This document shows positions 5,541-12,739 of a stretch of DNA of 21,928 nt, piece by piece (the first letter of the stretch is position 1; every line of letters starts with the position of its first letter). Position numbers and translations under genes: made by a program. Location of the stretch: NCBI GenBank assembly GCA_946481495.1, contig CAMLNW010000009.1, forward strand, positions 1 to 21,928, written 5' to 3'. This stretch comes from an uncultured Actinomycetes bacterium (GTDB lineage Bacteria; Actinomycetota; Thermoleophilia; Solirubrobacterales; Thermoleophilaceae). The notes beneath the pieces were generated by a model, which worked only from the letters and a program-made list of their open reading frames with translations, was not told where the DNA came from and made no database searches.

Positions 5541-7805
5541 CTAAGCCAGCCGTCCCAGCAGCTCCAGCGCCCCGGCCTTGTGCAGCGGCTCGTTGAGGTT
5601 CCCGCACTTCGGCGACTGCACGCATGACGGGCAGCCCTTCTCGCATGGGCACTCGGAGATCAAGCGCGTCGCGTCGGCGACCAGCGTCTCGAACATCCGG
5701 AACCCCTGGCGCGTGATCCCAACGCCGCCTGGATGGCCGTCGTAGATGAAGATCGTCGGCCGGCCGGTCTGGCCGTGGAAGGCCGTCGACAGCCCGCCGA
5801 TGTCCCAGCGGTCGCACATCGCGATCAGCGGCAGCACCGCGATCTGCGCGTGCTCGGCCGCGTGCAGCGAGCCCTGGAGGACGTCCAGGGGAAAGTCCTC
5901 CGCCAGCGCCTGCTCCGGAAACTCGTACCAGAGCGCCTGGGTCGTGAAGTGCTCCTCCGGCATGTCGAGCGCGACCAGGTCGAGCACCTCGTGATCGGTC
6001 ACCCGCTTGCGCTGGTACGCGGTCACCTGCTCGCTGACCGAGACGATCCCGAACGACAGCGTCGCCGGCCCGATCTCGCGCTCGTCGAGCACCCGCTCGA
6101 TGTAGGTGTCGGTCTCCTTCTTCGGCTGCGTGTAGAAGTCGCCAACGAACGGCCGCACCAGCGCCTGCCGCCGCTCGACGTCGAGCTCCTCGACCTCGTA
6201 GCTGCGCCCGAAGTGCAGGTAGATCGCGCCCGGGTGGGCCGCCGACCGCGCCCGCGCCGTCTCGATCGAGCCGATCACCTCGCCCTCGTCGCCCTCGATC
6301 ACCGCGACCGAGTCCGGCGACGCCGAGCGCAGCGGGATCGCCGCCGCCGGGTAGCCCTCGCCGCGCGGCAGGTAGCGGCCGCCGCGCTCGCGCAGCTGGC
6401 CGAGCTTCACGAGCCGGTCGGCGTAGGCGCTCCAGCGCGGCCCGAGGAACTCCTCGTCGCCGGGCGACAGCGGCAGCTCGTAGGCGGCGGCGCAAAGGTG
6501 GGCGAGATGGATCTCCTCCGACTCGTGGTCGAGGATCGCGCTCTCCACCGGCCGCTCGAGGAACTCATCGGGGTGGCGGCAGAAGAACTGGTCGAGCGCG
6601 TCGGAGCCGGCGACGTAGACCGCCAGGCCGGTCCCGCGCCGCCCCGCGCGGCCCCACATCTGGCGCAGCGACGCGACCGTCCCCGGGAACGTCACGACGA
6701 TCGCCGCGTCGAGCTCGCCGACGTCGATTCCCAGCTCGAGCGCGTCGGTCGACACCACCGCCAGCAGCTCGCCGTCGACCAGCCGCTGCTCGATCTCGCG
6801 CCGCTGGGCGGGGGTGTAGCCGGCGCGGTACGGCGCGACCCGCTCGGCCAGGTCCGCGCGCCCGCGCTCCTCGAGCTTCAGCCGCGTGAACTTCTGGATC
6901 AGCTCGATTCCGCGCCGCGAGCGCAGGAAGCAGATCGTCCGCACCTCCTTCTCGACCAGGTCGGCGAGCAGGTCGGCCGCCTCGCCGAGGGCGGACGCAC
7001 GCGCCCCGGTCCGCTCGTCGACCAGCGGCGGGTTCCAGATCGCGATCTGACGCTCGTGGTGGGCGGCGCCGTCGTCGTCGACCAGCGCCACGTCGCAGCC
7101 GGTCAGCCGCTCGGCCAGCTCGACCGGGTTGGCGATCGTCGCGCTCGCCAGCACGAAGCGCGGCTCGGTCCCGTAGGCGAGCGCGATCCGCCGCAGCCGC
7201 CGCAGCACGTTCGCGACGTGCGATCCGAAGACGCCGCGGTAGGTGTGCGCCTCGTCGACGACGATCCAGGCGAGGTTGGCGAAGAAGTCGCCCCACGCCT
7301 GGTGGTTGGGCAGCACGCCGACGTGGAGCATGTCCGGGTTGGTGAGGATCAGGTTCGAGCGGCGCCGGATCGCGGTGCGCTCCTCCTTCGGCGTGTCGCC
7401 GTCGTAGATAGCGGGGCGCAGGTAGCGCAGCTTTAGCGCGTGCAGCGCGCGCGCCTGGTCCTGGGCGAGCGCCTTGGTGGGGTAGAGGTAGAGCGCGCGC
7501 GCCGAGCGGTCGTTGGCGAGCGTGTCGAGCACCGGCAGGTTGAACGCGAGCGACTTGCCCGACGCGGTGCCGGTGGTGACAATCGTGTCGCCCTCGTATG
7601 CGGACGTGAGCGTCGCGGCCTGATGGGCGTAGAGCTGGTCGATTCCGGCGCCCGCGAGCGCCTCGCGCAGCTCGGGGTGGAGCGAGTCAGGGATCGGCAG
7701 GTGGCGCGCGCGGCGGGCGCCGAGCCGCGAGCGCGCCACCCACTGCTCGCCGTCTGCGGATTGAAGGAGGTCCTCCCAGGGCAGCTTCGTCCGTGTGGTG
7801 GCCAC
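5541..7805 (-). CDS. MrfA/YprA-like DEAH-box helicase with C-terminal DUF1998 Cys cluster
   Basis: This is a 754-residue SF2 helicase. In order it has: a Q-motif-like LYAHQ (58-62), Walker A TGTASGKS (78-85), LYPTKALAQDQ (motif Ia), DEAH (184-187), SAT (motif III), DALELGIDVG, and motif VI QMWGRAGRRG. A C-terminal DUF1998 region follows, with four clustered cysteines in CPCEKGCPSCVQSPKC, the zinc site seen in MrfA. MrfA of Bacillus works in repair of mitomycin C damage with the exonuclease MrfB; no mrfB is seen nearby. The GTG at 7805 was chosen because everything further upstream in the frame is antisense to the glycosyltransferase gene, and VATTRTKLPWEDLL is a natural N-terminus. It is divergent from the glucosylglycerate genes, with only 22 bases between the two start codons. 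Confidence 0.88.
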   Translation of the reverse strand: MATTRTKLPWEDLLQSADGEQWVARSRLGARRARHLPIPDSLHPELREALAGAGIDQLYAHQAATLTSAYEGDTIVTTGTASGKSLAFNLPVLDTLANDRSARALYLYPTKALAQDQARALHALKLRYLRPAIYDGDTPKEERTAIRRRSNLILTNPDMLHVGVLPNHQAWGDFFANLAWIVVDEAHTYRGVFGSHVANVLRRLRRIALAYGTEPRFVLASATIANPVELAERLTGCDVALVDDDGAAHHERQIAIWNPPLVDERTGARASALGEAADLLADLVEKEVRTICFLRSRRGIELIQKFTRLKLEERGRADLAERVAPYRAGYTPAQRREIEQRLVDGELLAVVSTDALELGIDVGELDAAIVVTFPGTVASLRQMWGRAGRRGTGLAVYVAGSDALDQFFCRHPDEFLERPVESAILDHESEEIHLAHLCAAAYELPLSPGDEEFLGPRWSAYADRLVKLGQLRERGGRYLPRGEGYPAAAIPLRSASPDSVAVIEGDEGEVIGSIETARARSAAHPGAIYLHFGRSYEVEELDVERRQALVRPFVGDFYTQPKKETDTYIERVLDEREIGPATLSFGIVSVSEQVTAYQRKRVTDHEVLDLVALDMPEEHFTTQALWYEFPEQALAEDFPLDVLQGSLHAAEHAQIAVLPLIAMCDRWDIGGLSTAFHGQTGRPTIFIYDGHPGGVGITRQGFRMFETLVADATRLISECPCEKGCPSCVQSPKCGNLNEPLHKAGALELLGRLA

Positions 7806-7827
7806 GCGATGCCATAGTACGGACGGC
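7806..7827. promoter_or_regulatory. 22-base divergent start region with possible -10 sequences
   Basis: Only 22 bases separate the helicase GTG (7805) and the glycosyltransferase GTG (7828). The centre holds CATAGT on the plus strand (7812-7817), which reads ACTATG on the minus strand, with TACTAT one base over (7813-7818). The minus-strand element is 7 bases from its GTG, and the plus-strand element 10 bases from its own. Both mRNAs could therefore be leaderless or nearly so. No clear -35 boxes were seen. Confidence 0.3.
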
Positions 7828-8727
7828 GTGATCAGGGCCTTCAGCCACGCCGACTTCCCGCTCGACCTGCTGCTCGAGCGCAAGCGGCAGATGCTCACCG
7901 TCGTGCTTCCAGCGCGCGAGGTCGCCGACACCGTCGGCGAGATCGTCGAGCGGATCCTGGCGCTCGACGGACTGGTCGACCAGGTGCTCGTCGTCGACGC
8001 CGACTCCGCCGACGGCAGCGCCGAGGTGGCGCGCGCTGCGGGGGCCGAGGTCGTCTCGGAATCCGACCTCGGCGGCGCGGAGCCGCCGGACGGCGACGGT
8101 GGCGCGGCTGCCGCGCTTGCCCAGTTCGGCTCGATCCGCGGCAAGGGCGACGCGATGTGGCGCGCGCTCGCCGCCGTCCAAGGCGACCTCGTCGCCTACA
8201 TCGACTCCGACACGCGCGACTTCGACGCGCGCTTCGTCACCGGCCTCTTCGGCCCACTGATCTGCGAGCCCGACGTCGAGTTCGTCAAGGGCACATACCG
8301 CCGGCCGTTCACCGCCGACGGCATCGAGCTGCCCGATGGCGGCGGCCGCGTCAGCCAGCTCATGGCCCGGCCTCTGCTCGATGCCTTCTACCCCGAAATC
8401 GCCGGTCTCGTCCAGCCGCTCGCCGGTGAGATCGCGGCCCGCCGCACGCTGCTCGAGCAGCTTCCGTTCGCCACCGGCTACGGCGTCGAGACCGCGATGC
8501 TGCTCGATGTGCGTGAGCGCGTCGGCGCCGCGGCAATCGCCCAGTCCGACCTCGGCGAGCGCCGCAACCAGCACCAGCCACTGCCGGCGCTGCGCCCGAT
8601 GGCGGACGAAGTGCTCGCCGTCGTCTGCGAGCGCCTGCGCTGGGAGGGACGGCTCGACGACGGCGGCCCGACCGACGCGATCGTCTACCGCCCGCCGTTC
8701 GCCGAGATCGCCGCCGCGCGTCCGTAG
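7828..8727 (+). CDS. gpgS: Glucosyl-3-phosphoglycerate synthase
   Basis: This is a 299-residue GT-A fold glycosyltransferase (GT81-like). It has N-terminal LTVVLPAREV (23-32), VDADSADGS, RGKGDAMWRALAA (104-116), and the metal-binding DSD in AYIDSDTRD (116-118). VKGTYRRPF, GGGRVSQLMARPLL, VQPLAGEIAARR and LPFATGYGVE follow. This series closely follows mycobacterial GpgS, which transfers glucose from a nucleotide sugar to 3-phosphoglycerate. The product, glucosyl-3-phosphoglycerate, leads to glucosylglycerate, a compatible solute and, in mycobacteria, the first step toward methylglucose lipopolysaccharides. The GTG at 7828 keeps the family-like FSHADFPLDLLLERK segment; an earlier in-frame start at 7795 would overlap the divergent helicase gene. 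The next gene, 12 bases on, encodes the expected phosphatase. Confidence 0.9.
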   Translation: MIRAFSHADFPLDLLLERKRQMLTVVLPAREVADTVGEIVERILALDGLVDQVLVVDADSADGSAEVARAAGAEVVSESDLGGAEPPDGDGGAAAALAQFGSIRGKGDAMWRALAAVQGDLVAYIDSDTRDFDARFVTGLFGPLICEPDVEFVKGTYRRPFTADGIELPDGGGRVSQLMARPLLDAFYPEIAGLVQPLAGEIAARRTLLEQLPFATGYGVETAMLLDVRERVGAAAIAQSDLGERRNQHQPLPALRPMADEVLAVVCERLRWEGRLDDGGPTDAIVYRPPFAEIAAARP

Positions 8728-8739
8728 GCTTCGCACCCG

Positions 8740-9507
8740 ATGCCGCTGCGCTGCGTCTACACCGACCTCGACGGCACGCTGCTCGGGCGTGGCGCGTCGT
8801 TGTTCCACGACGGCGAGGGGGACTTCAGCCTGTTGGCGGGGCGTGCGCTGGAGGCGTGCCACCGCGCCGGCGTCGAGGTCGTGCCGATCTCCGGCCGCCG
8901 CCGCGGCCAGGTCGCCGAGCCGGCGCGGCTGATCGGCGCGACCGCCTACTGCTTCGAGATCGGTGGCGGCCTTGTAGTCGACGGCGAGGAGACCTGGCTC
9001 TGCGGCGAGTTCCAGCCACGCGACGGTGAGACCCCCTGGCAACTCGTCGAAGACTCCGGCGCGCCCGCGCTGCTGCTCGACACCTACGCCGACAGCCTCG
9101 AGGCCCACGCCCCCTGGCACCTCGGCCGCGAGGTGACGCACCTCTTCCGCGGCTCCGTTGACGTCGCCGAGGCCAACGCCCTGCTCGCCGACAACGGCCA
9201 CGCCGGCGTCCGCCTGCTCGACAACGGCACGATCGACGCCGACCGCCGCTGCTACCACCTCGCGCCGGCCACGGCCTCGAAGGCGGCAGCCGTCGCCGCC
9301 CACATTCAGGCGCGCGGCTACGCGCCCTCCGACTGCATCGCCGTCGGCGACTCGCACGAGGACTCCGAGGTCGCCCCGGTCGTCGGCCACCTCTACCTCG
9401 TCGCCAACGCCGACCCGAACCTCCCCGCCGGCCCCAACACCACCCGCACCGAGGACTCCCACGGCGCCGGCTTCTACGAGGCCGTGATCCAGTCGCTGAT
9501 GGCGTAG
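8740..9507 (+). CDS. HAD-family glucosyl/mannosyl-3-phosphoglycerate phosphatase
   Basis: This is a 255-residue HAD hydrolase of the Cof/MPGP type. Motif I is YTDLDGTLL with nucleophile D9 and acid/base D11. Motif II is the serine in PISGRRRGQ (S51). Motif III is the lysine in TASKAAAV, and motif IV is AVGDSHEDSE. The cap region holds FEIGGGLVVDGEE. The family dephosphorylates hexosyl-3-phosphoglycerates. Its place 12 bases after gpgS, on the same strand, makes glucosyl-3-phosphoglycerate the likely substrate, releasing glucosylglycerate. In mycobacteria that step is done by an unrelated phosphoglycerate-mutase-like enzyme (GpgP), so this operon uses the MpgP-like solution. Specificity for glucosyl versus mannosyl substrate is inferred only from the neighbour. 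The ATG at 8740 has no strong ribosome binding site; translation is probably coupled. Confidence 0.85.
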   Translation: MPLRCVYTDLDGTLLGRGASLFHDGEGDFSLLAGRALEACHRAGVEVVPISGRRRGQVAEPARLIGATAYCFEIGGGLVVDGEETWLCGEFQPRDGETPWQLVEDSGAPALLLDTYADSLEAHAPWHLGREVTHLFRGSVDVAEANALLADNGHAGVRLLDNGTIDADRRCYHLAPATASKAAAVAAHIQARGYAPSDCIAVGDSHEDSEVAPVVGHLYLVANADPNLPAGPNTTRTEDSHGAGFYEAVIQSLMA

Positions 9508-9519
9508 GCCGGACGGGTT

Positions 9520-9547
9520 GAAACACCTCGCGTCGCGCGGTCGTATT
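9520..9547 (+). promoter_or_regulatory. ECF-type promoter directly before the sigma factor gene
   Basis: GAAAC (9520-9524), a 17-base spacer and CGTATT (9542-9547) fit the GAAC / CGT pattern of ECF sigma promoters, which are often self-recognised. A transcript starting about 7 bases after the -10 would begin at or next to the GTG at 9554, implying a leaderless message. This is a pattern match only. Confidence 0.5.
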
Positions 9548-9553
9548 GAAGGC

Positions 9554-11005
9554 GTGACCGGTTCGATCCAGGGAGAGGCGGCGGTCGAGGACCTCTTCCG
9601 CCGTCATTGGGGCTCGGCCTACAGAGCCGCTTATCTCGTCGTCCAGGACAGTGCCGCCGCCGAGGACATCGCCCAGGAGGCGATGCTGGCGGCCGTCGGG
9701 CGGATCGACCGCTTCGACTGCCGCCGCCCGTTCGGACCCTGGCTGCACCGGATCGTCGTCAACCGCTCGATCGACTGGGTCCGCGCCCGCAAGCGCCGCG
9801 GCGAGGTCAGCGCCGACGCCGTGGCTGAGCTCGAGGATCCGGGATCGCCGGACGGCGACCGCCTGCCCGACGACCTCGTCGCCGCGCTTGCCAAGCTCGA
9901 CCCCGAGGACCGCGCCGTCGTCGTCTTGCGCCACCTATTCGACTACGACTCGACCGAGATCGCCCGCATGCTTGGCGTCCCGCCCGCGACCGTCAGGACG
10001 CGGCTGCGCCGAGCGCTCGGCCGGCTGCGACCGCTGCTCGCCGGGCGCGGGCTCGTCCTCGCCGTCCTAACGGCCGTCCTTGCGGTCGCCTTGCTCACGC
10101 CGCCCGGCCGCGCCGCGTTGAACGGGGCGGCCGACCTGCTCGGTGAGATCGGCGGGACGCCGACTCCCAAGGACGACCGCGGTTTGAACTCGACCGTTCC
10201 ACCGGGGCAGCCGGGCTCCCCGGTCGTCGTCGACAACGGCGAGGCGCCAGACGGCTCGCGCTACGAGTGGGTCGCGTTCCGGCGCACCGAGGGCCTCGAG
10301 CCGGGCGTCGCGCCGCGCGTGAAGCGGCGGACGATGGACACCTTCTGCGTCACGTTTGGCTGGGCCGACGCGCCGCGACGCAAGGGCACCGGTGGCTGTA
10401 CGAGCCTCGGCGGCTGGTCGCCGGGCGTGATTCACGTCGGCGGGCGGCTGATCCGCCCAGCGGGCGATGGCGGCGCTCGCGACTACATGGTGAGGGGCGG
10501 TGTCGACCATCGAGTCGGGCGCGTACGGATGATCTACCGCCGGCCGGATGGCGGCCGCCACGAGATGCCGGTCGACATCGGACGGGTCGAGGGCAAGCTG
10601 CTGCGGCGAGCCGGGGGCGACAAGCCCTTCACCGTCCTCACGGCGTTCATTCCCGCTGCACTCGTCGCCGAGGATCGTCTCAACGACCGCTACAAGTTGA
10701 TGTCGCTGTCGGTCGTCGATCCGACATTCCCCGTGTTCATGCCTTACGCCGTTGACTACAAGCGCTGTGTTCGGCGCCATGGTGGCTTCTACGAACGCGG
10801 CTGGATCGACGTAATCGTCTACGACCGCCGCGGCCGTCGCGTCGCCACGTTGCCGACCCGCACCTCCCGTACCCGACCCGCCGCCTGCAAGGGCATCGCG
10901 ACGATGCCCGAGGGCAAGGTCCTCGCCGGACCGGAGATCGTCAAGACCCCGACCTTCGAGCGGCTGCAGCGCGCCTTCCCGCCCAAGCATCCGTCGCCCT
11001 TCTAG
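9554..11005 (+). CDS. ECF sigma factor fused to a membrane segment and extracytoplasmic domain
   Basis: This is a 483-residue fusion protein. Residues 10-80 are sigma region 2 (VEDLFRRHWGSAYRAAYL, AEDIAQEAMLAA, GPWLHRIVVNRSIDWVRARKRR). Residues 106-160 are sigma region 4 (LDPEDRAVVVLRH, then the helix-turn-helix STEIARMLGVPPATVRTRLRRAL). A single hydrophobic span follows at about 166-181 (GLVLAVLTAVLAVALL). The last 300 residues or so contain beta-rich stretches (RVKRRTMDTFCVTFGW, GGCTSLGGWSPGVIHVGG, DYMVRGGVDHRVGRVRMIY) and four cysteines. I recognise no family for this tail. No separate anti-sigma gene is adjacent, so the tail may tether and control the sigma domain in cis. The GTG at 9554 is preferred over a TTG at 9518 because the TTG lies inside the ECF-like promoter. 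Confidence 0.82.
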   Translation: MTGSIQGEAAVEDLFRRHWGSAYRAAYLVVQDSAAAEDIAQEAMLAAVGRIDRFDCRRPFGPWLHRIVVNRSIDWVRARKRRGEVSADAVAELEDPGSPDGDRLPDDLVAALAKLDPEDRAVVVLRHLFDYDSTEIARMLGVPPATVRTRLRRALGRLRPLLAGRGLVLAVLTAVLAVALLTPPGRAALNGAADLLGEIGGTPTPKDDRGLNSTVPPGQPGSPVVVDNGEAPDGSRYEWVAFRRTEGLEPGVAPRVKRRTMDTFCVTFGWADAPRRKGTGGCTSLGGWSPGVIHVGGRLIRPAGDGGARDYMVRGGVDHRVGRVRMIYRRPDGGRHEMPVDIGRVEGKLLRRAGGDKPFTVLTAFIPAALVAEDRLNDRYKLMSLSVVDPTFPVFMPYAVDYKRCVRRHGGFYERGWIDVIVYDRRGRRVATLPTRTSRTRPAACKGIATMPEGKVLAGPEIVKTPTFERLQRAFPPKHPSPF

Positions 11006-11019
11006 CTGCCCGAAGAGGT

Positions 11020-11038
11020 GTCGGGTCAGAGCCCCGAC
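11020..11038. terminator. Hairpin between convergent sigma and glycerate kinase genes
   Basis: GTCGGG (11020-11025), a 7-base loop and CCCGAC (11033-11038) form a 6-bp GC stem in the 39-base gap between two convergent genes. A second CCCGA at 11009-11013 can pair with the same TCGGG, so two mutually exclusive stems are possible. It is likely a shared terminator; no T-tract is seen. Confidence 0.4.
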
Positions 11039-11044
11039 GATCCT

Positions 11045-12019
11045 TCATGCGGCGTCGCCGGCGGGGCTTTCGAGCACTGCCGCGCCCAGCGCCCGGCCGG
11101 CCGCCTCGAGCTCGGCGACCGTCGCCGCCTCCGTTACGGTCTGCAAGTCGAGGATTCGCTCCTCGAACGGGTCGAGGGTCGAGCCGCCGACAATTGCGTG
11201 GCAGGCGACGCCGCTTTGGCGTGCCCGCGTCGCGACCTCGAAGACGGCCTTGCCCTGAAAGGTCTGGCGGTCGAGGCGACCCTCGCCGGTGACGACGAAG
11301 GCGGCGGCGCGCATCCGCTCGTCGAAGCCGATCGCGTTGAGCACGGCCGGCGCGCCCTGGACGAGCTGGGCGCCGCGCCACGCCCACAAGCCCCCGGACA
11401 GGCCACCCGCCGCGCCGGTCATCGCCACGCCGCGCGGGTCCTTCGGCGCCTTGCGGGCGAGGCGGCCCAGCCGCTGCTCCAACCGCTTCACCGTGTCCGG
11501 GTCGGCGCCCTTCTGCGGACCGAACATCCGCGGCGCGTCCTCCCAGGCGTTGCGGGTGTCGCACCACACCTCGAGCTTCGCCACGGCGCCCGCGCCGCCG
11601 TCCGTCGTCGCCGACCCGCCGACGGTGACGATCACCTTCGTCGCTCCCGCCTCCACCGCCGCGACGATCAGCTCGCCGGTCCCGCGCGTCGACGCCGCAA
11701 ACGCATCGCGCTCGCCCTCCGCCACCAGGCCAAGCCCACTCGCCCGTGCACACTCCACGACAGCCGTCGTCTCGCGCCCCTCGATCAGCGCGAACTCGGC
11801 ATCCACCACCCGGCCCAGCGGATCCGACACAGTCGCCGTCCGCAACTCGCCACCCAGGTCTGCCAACAAGGCCTCCAACGTCCCCTCGCCACCATCGGCA
11901 ACTGGCAGCTCCACGGCCTCGACCCCGCCAGCCCGCAGGCCGCGCGCAATCGCCGCCGCCACCTCGGTCGCTGCGAAAGTCCCCTTGAACGTGTCAGGCG
12001 CGACCAGCGCCGGACCCAT
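11045..12019 (-). CDS. Glycerate 2-kinase (GarK/GlxK family), short form
   Basis: This is a 324-residue protein. It starts MGPALVAPDTFKGTFAATEVA, then PVADGGEGTLEAL, DPLGRVVDAEFAL, VECARASGLGL, STRGTGELI, and TVGGSATTDGGAGAV. FGPQKGA, TGAAGGLSGGLWA and VVTGEGRLDRQTFQGK follow. All are signature blocks of the glycerate kinase family, which phosphorylates glycerate, in most cases to 2-phosphoglycerate. Compared with E. coli GarK/GlxK (about 380 residues), the stretch between GGAGAV and WCDT is about 35-40 residues shorter; the flanking motifs are intact. The ATG at 12019 overlaps the toxin stop codon by one base (TGATG), so translation is probably coupled to the upstream VapC-like gene. It may recycle glycerate released from glucosylglycerate; that link is inference. 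Confidence 0.88.
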   Translation of the reverse strand: MGPALVAPDTFKGTFAATEVAAAIARGLRAGGVEAVELPVADGGEGTLEALLADLGGELRTATVSDPLGRVVDAEFALIEGRETTAVVECARASGLGLVAEGERDAFAASTRGTGELIVAAVEAGATKVIVTVGGSATTDGGAGAVAKLEVWCDTRNAWEDAPRMFGPQKGADPDTVKRLEQRLGRLARKAPKDPRGVAMTGAAGGLSGGLWAWRGAQLVQGAPAVLNAIGFDERMRAAAFVVTGEGRLDRQTFQGKAVFEVATRARQSGVACHAIVGGSTLDPFEERILDLQTVTEAATVAELEAAGRALGAAVLESPAGDAA

Positions 12020-12435
12020 CACGAGACCGTGAGCCCCACACTCTCGGCAGCCGCACGCAGCTCAGCGTCCCAGCAGGCGAACGTCACGTCGCCGGCAGTT
12101 CGCAGTGACGTCGCGGCCGCAAGTTGCACGGAGTCGTAGCCGCGCAGCGAGTGTTCGTCAGCGAGCTCGGCGGCTGTGGCAAGCAGCTCGTCATCGGCTG
12201 GCACGGCGAGTAGGTCGAGCCAGATCTCGTCGAGCAGACGCCGCGCCGAACGGCTAGTGCCTGTCCCGATCCGCCCGCCGGCACGCATTCGCGCGATCGC
12301 CGCGCGGCCCTCTACGTAGCTGATCTCGCTCGTCGCGACTACCGTCGCATCGCTCAGCGCAGCCTGCGTCTCCGTTGTTCCCGGCTCGTCGACGAGCAGC
12401 TTCACCAGGGCGCTCGTGTCGACGTACGCGATCAG
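12019..12435 (-). CDS. VapC-like PIN-domain toxin, probable CTG start
   Basis: This is a 138-residue PIN ribonuclease. The N-terminus LIAYVDTSALVKLLVDEPG matches the usual VapC start. It carries the first catalytic aspartate (D6), but its first codon is CTG, sharing four bases (CTGA) with the antitoxin stop. The next canonical start is a GTG at 12405, which would remove D6 and the first beta strand. Other acidic residues are in place: SEISYVEGRAA, LRGYDSVQLAAA and FACWDAEL. VapC toxins cut RNAs, often tRNAs, and are held inactive by the cognate VapB. Gene order antitoxin-toxin with a 4-base overlap is standard. No in-frame ATG, GTG or TTG exists between the upstream antitoxin codons and this CTG in the stretch I read. 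The toxin may be translated weakly by coupling, or the gene may have lost an original ATG. Confidence 0.82.
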   Translation of the reverse strand: MIAYVDTSALVKLLVDEPGTTETQAALSDATVVATSEISYVEGRAAIARMRAGGRIGTGTSRSARRLLDEIWLDLLAVPADDELLATAAELADEHSLRGYDSVQLAAATSLRTAGDVTFACWDAELRAAAESVGLTVS

Positions 12436-12698
12436 CGCCGGCCCTCGATCACATAGTCCGAGGCCAACGGACCCTCTCCATGCAGCTTGATCGGCTCCGG
12501 CAGAGCTGGGCGGCGGCCATTCCAGCGTGCTTTGCCTGACCCGATCAGCTCAGAGATGCCCGGTGGCATTCCAGCGGGAATCACGCGCGCTACGGCCTTA
12601 CCGCGCCGGGTCACCGTCAGCACCTCGCCCGCCTCGACACGCTCGATGAAGCGACTCGCGCTGTTCTTGAACTCGCGGACTCCGATTTCGGTCTGCAT
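12432..12698 (-). CDS. Phd/YefM-type (VapB-like) antitoxin
   Basis: This is an 88-residue antitoxin. The N-terminal DNA-binding fold is the Phd/YefM type: MQTEIGVREFKNSASRFIERVEAGEVLTVTRRGKAVARVIP (residues 1-41). The C-terminal part (about residues 45-88) is Pro/Gly-rich, probably disordered until it wraps the toxin. Proteins of this family bind operators at their own promoter, alone or with the toxin, and neutralise the PIN ribonuclease. The ATG at 12698 lies within an imperfect 12-base inverted repeat that probably is the operator. Its stop overlaps the toxin start by four bases. The pair sits between a secreted dehydrogenase gene and glycerate kinase, all on one strand. Confidence 0.88.
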   Translation of the reverse strand: MQTEIGVREFKNSASRFIERVEAGEVLTVTRRGKAVARVIPAGMPPGISELIGSGKARWNGRRPALPEPIKLHGEGPLASDYVIEGRR

Positions 12699-12730
12699 GT
12701 GGCTACCTTAGACCAATAGGTGGTCACATG
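12696..12730. promoter_or_regulatory. Inverted-repeat operator overlapping the antitoxin start codon
   Basis: CATGTGGCTACC (12696-12707) and GGTGGTCACATG (12719-12730) form a 12-base inverted repeat with 10 matching positions around an 11-base centre. The left arm includes the antitoxin ATG. A smaller nested repeat, GACCA (12711-12715) and TGGTC (12721-12725), sits inside. This is the expected place and shape for a Phd/YefM-type autoregulatory operator. The overlap with the start codon suggests a leaderless or very short-leader transcript. Confidence 0.6.
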
Positions 12731-12739
12731 CCTTTGCGG

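Noticed and set aside
5733..7436. 567-codon plus-strand frame opposite the helicase
   Set aside because: The minus strand has all helicase motifs; this frame is an antisense effect of high GC.
7687..9462. 591-codon minus-strand frame opposite gpgS and the phosphatase
   Set aside because: The plus-strand genes have complete family motifs; the minus frame is repetitive Val/Gly/Asp/Arg and motif-free.
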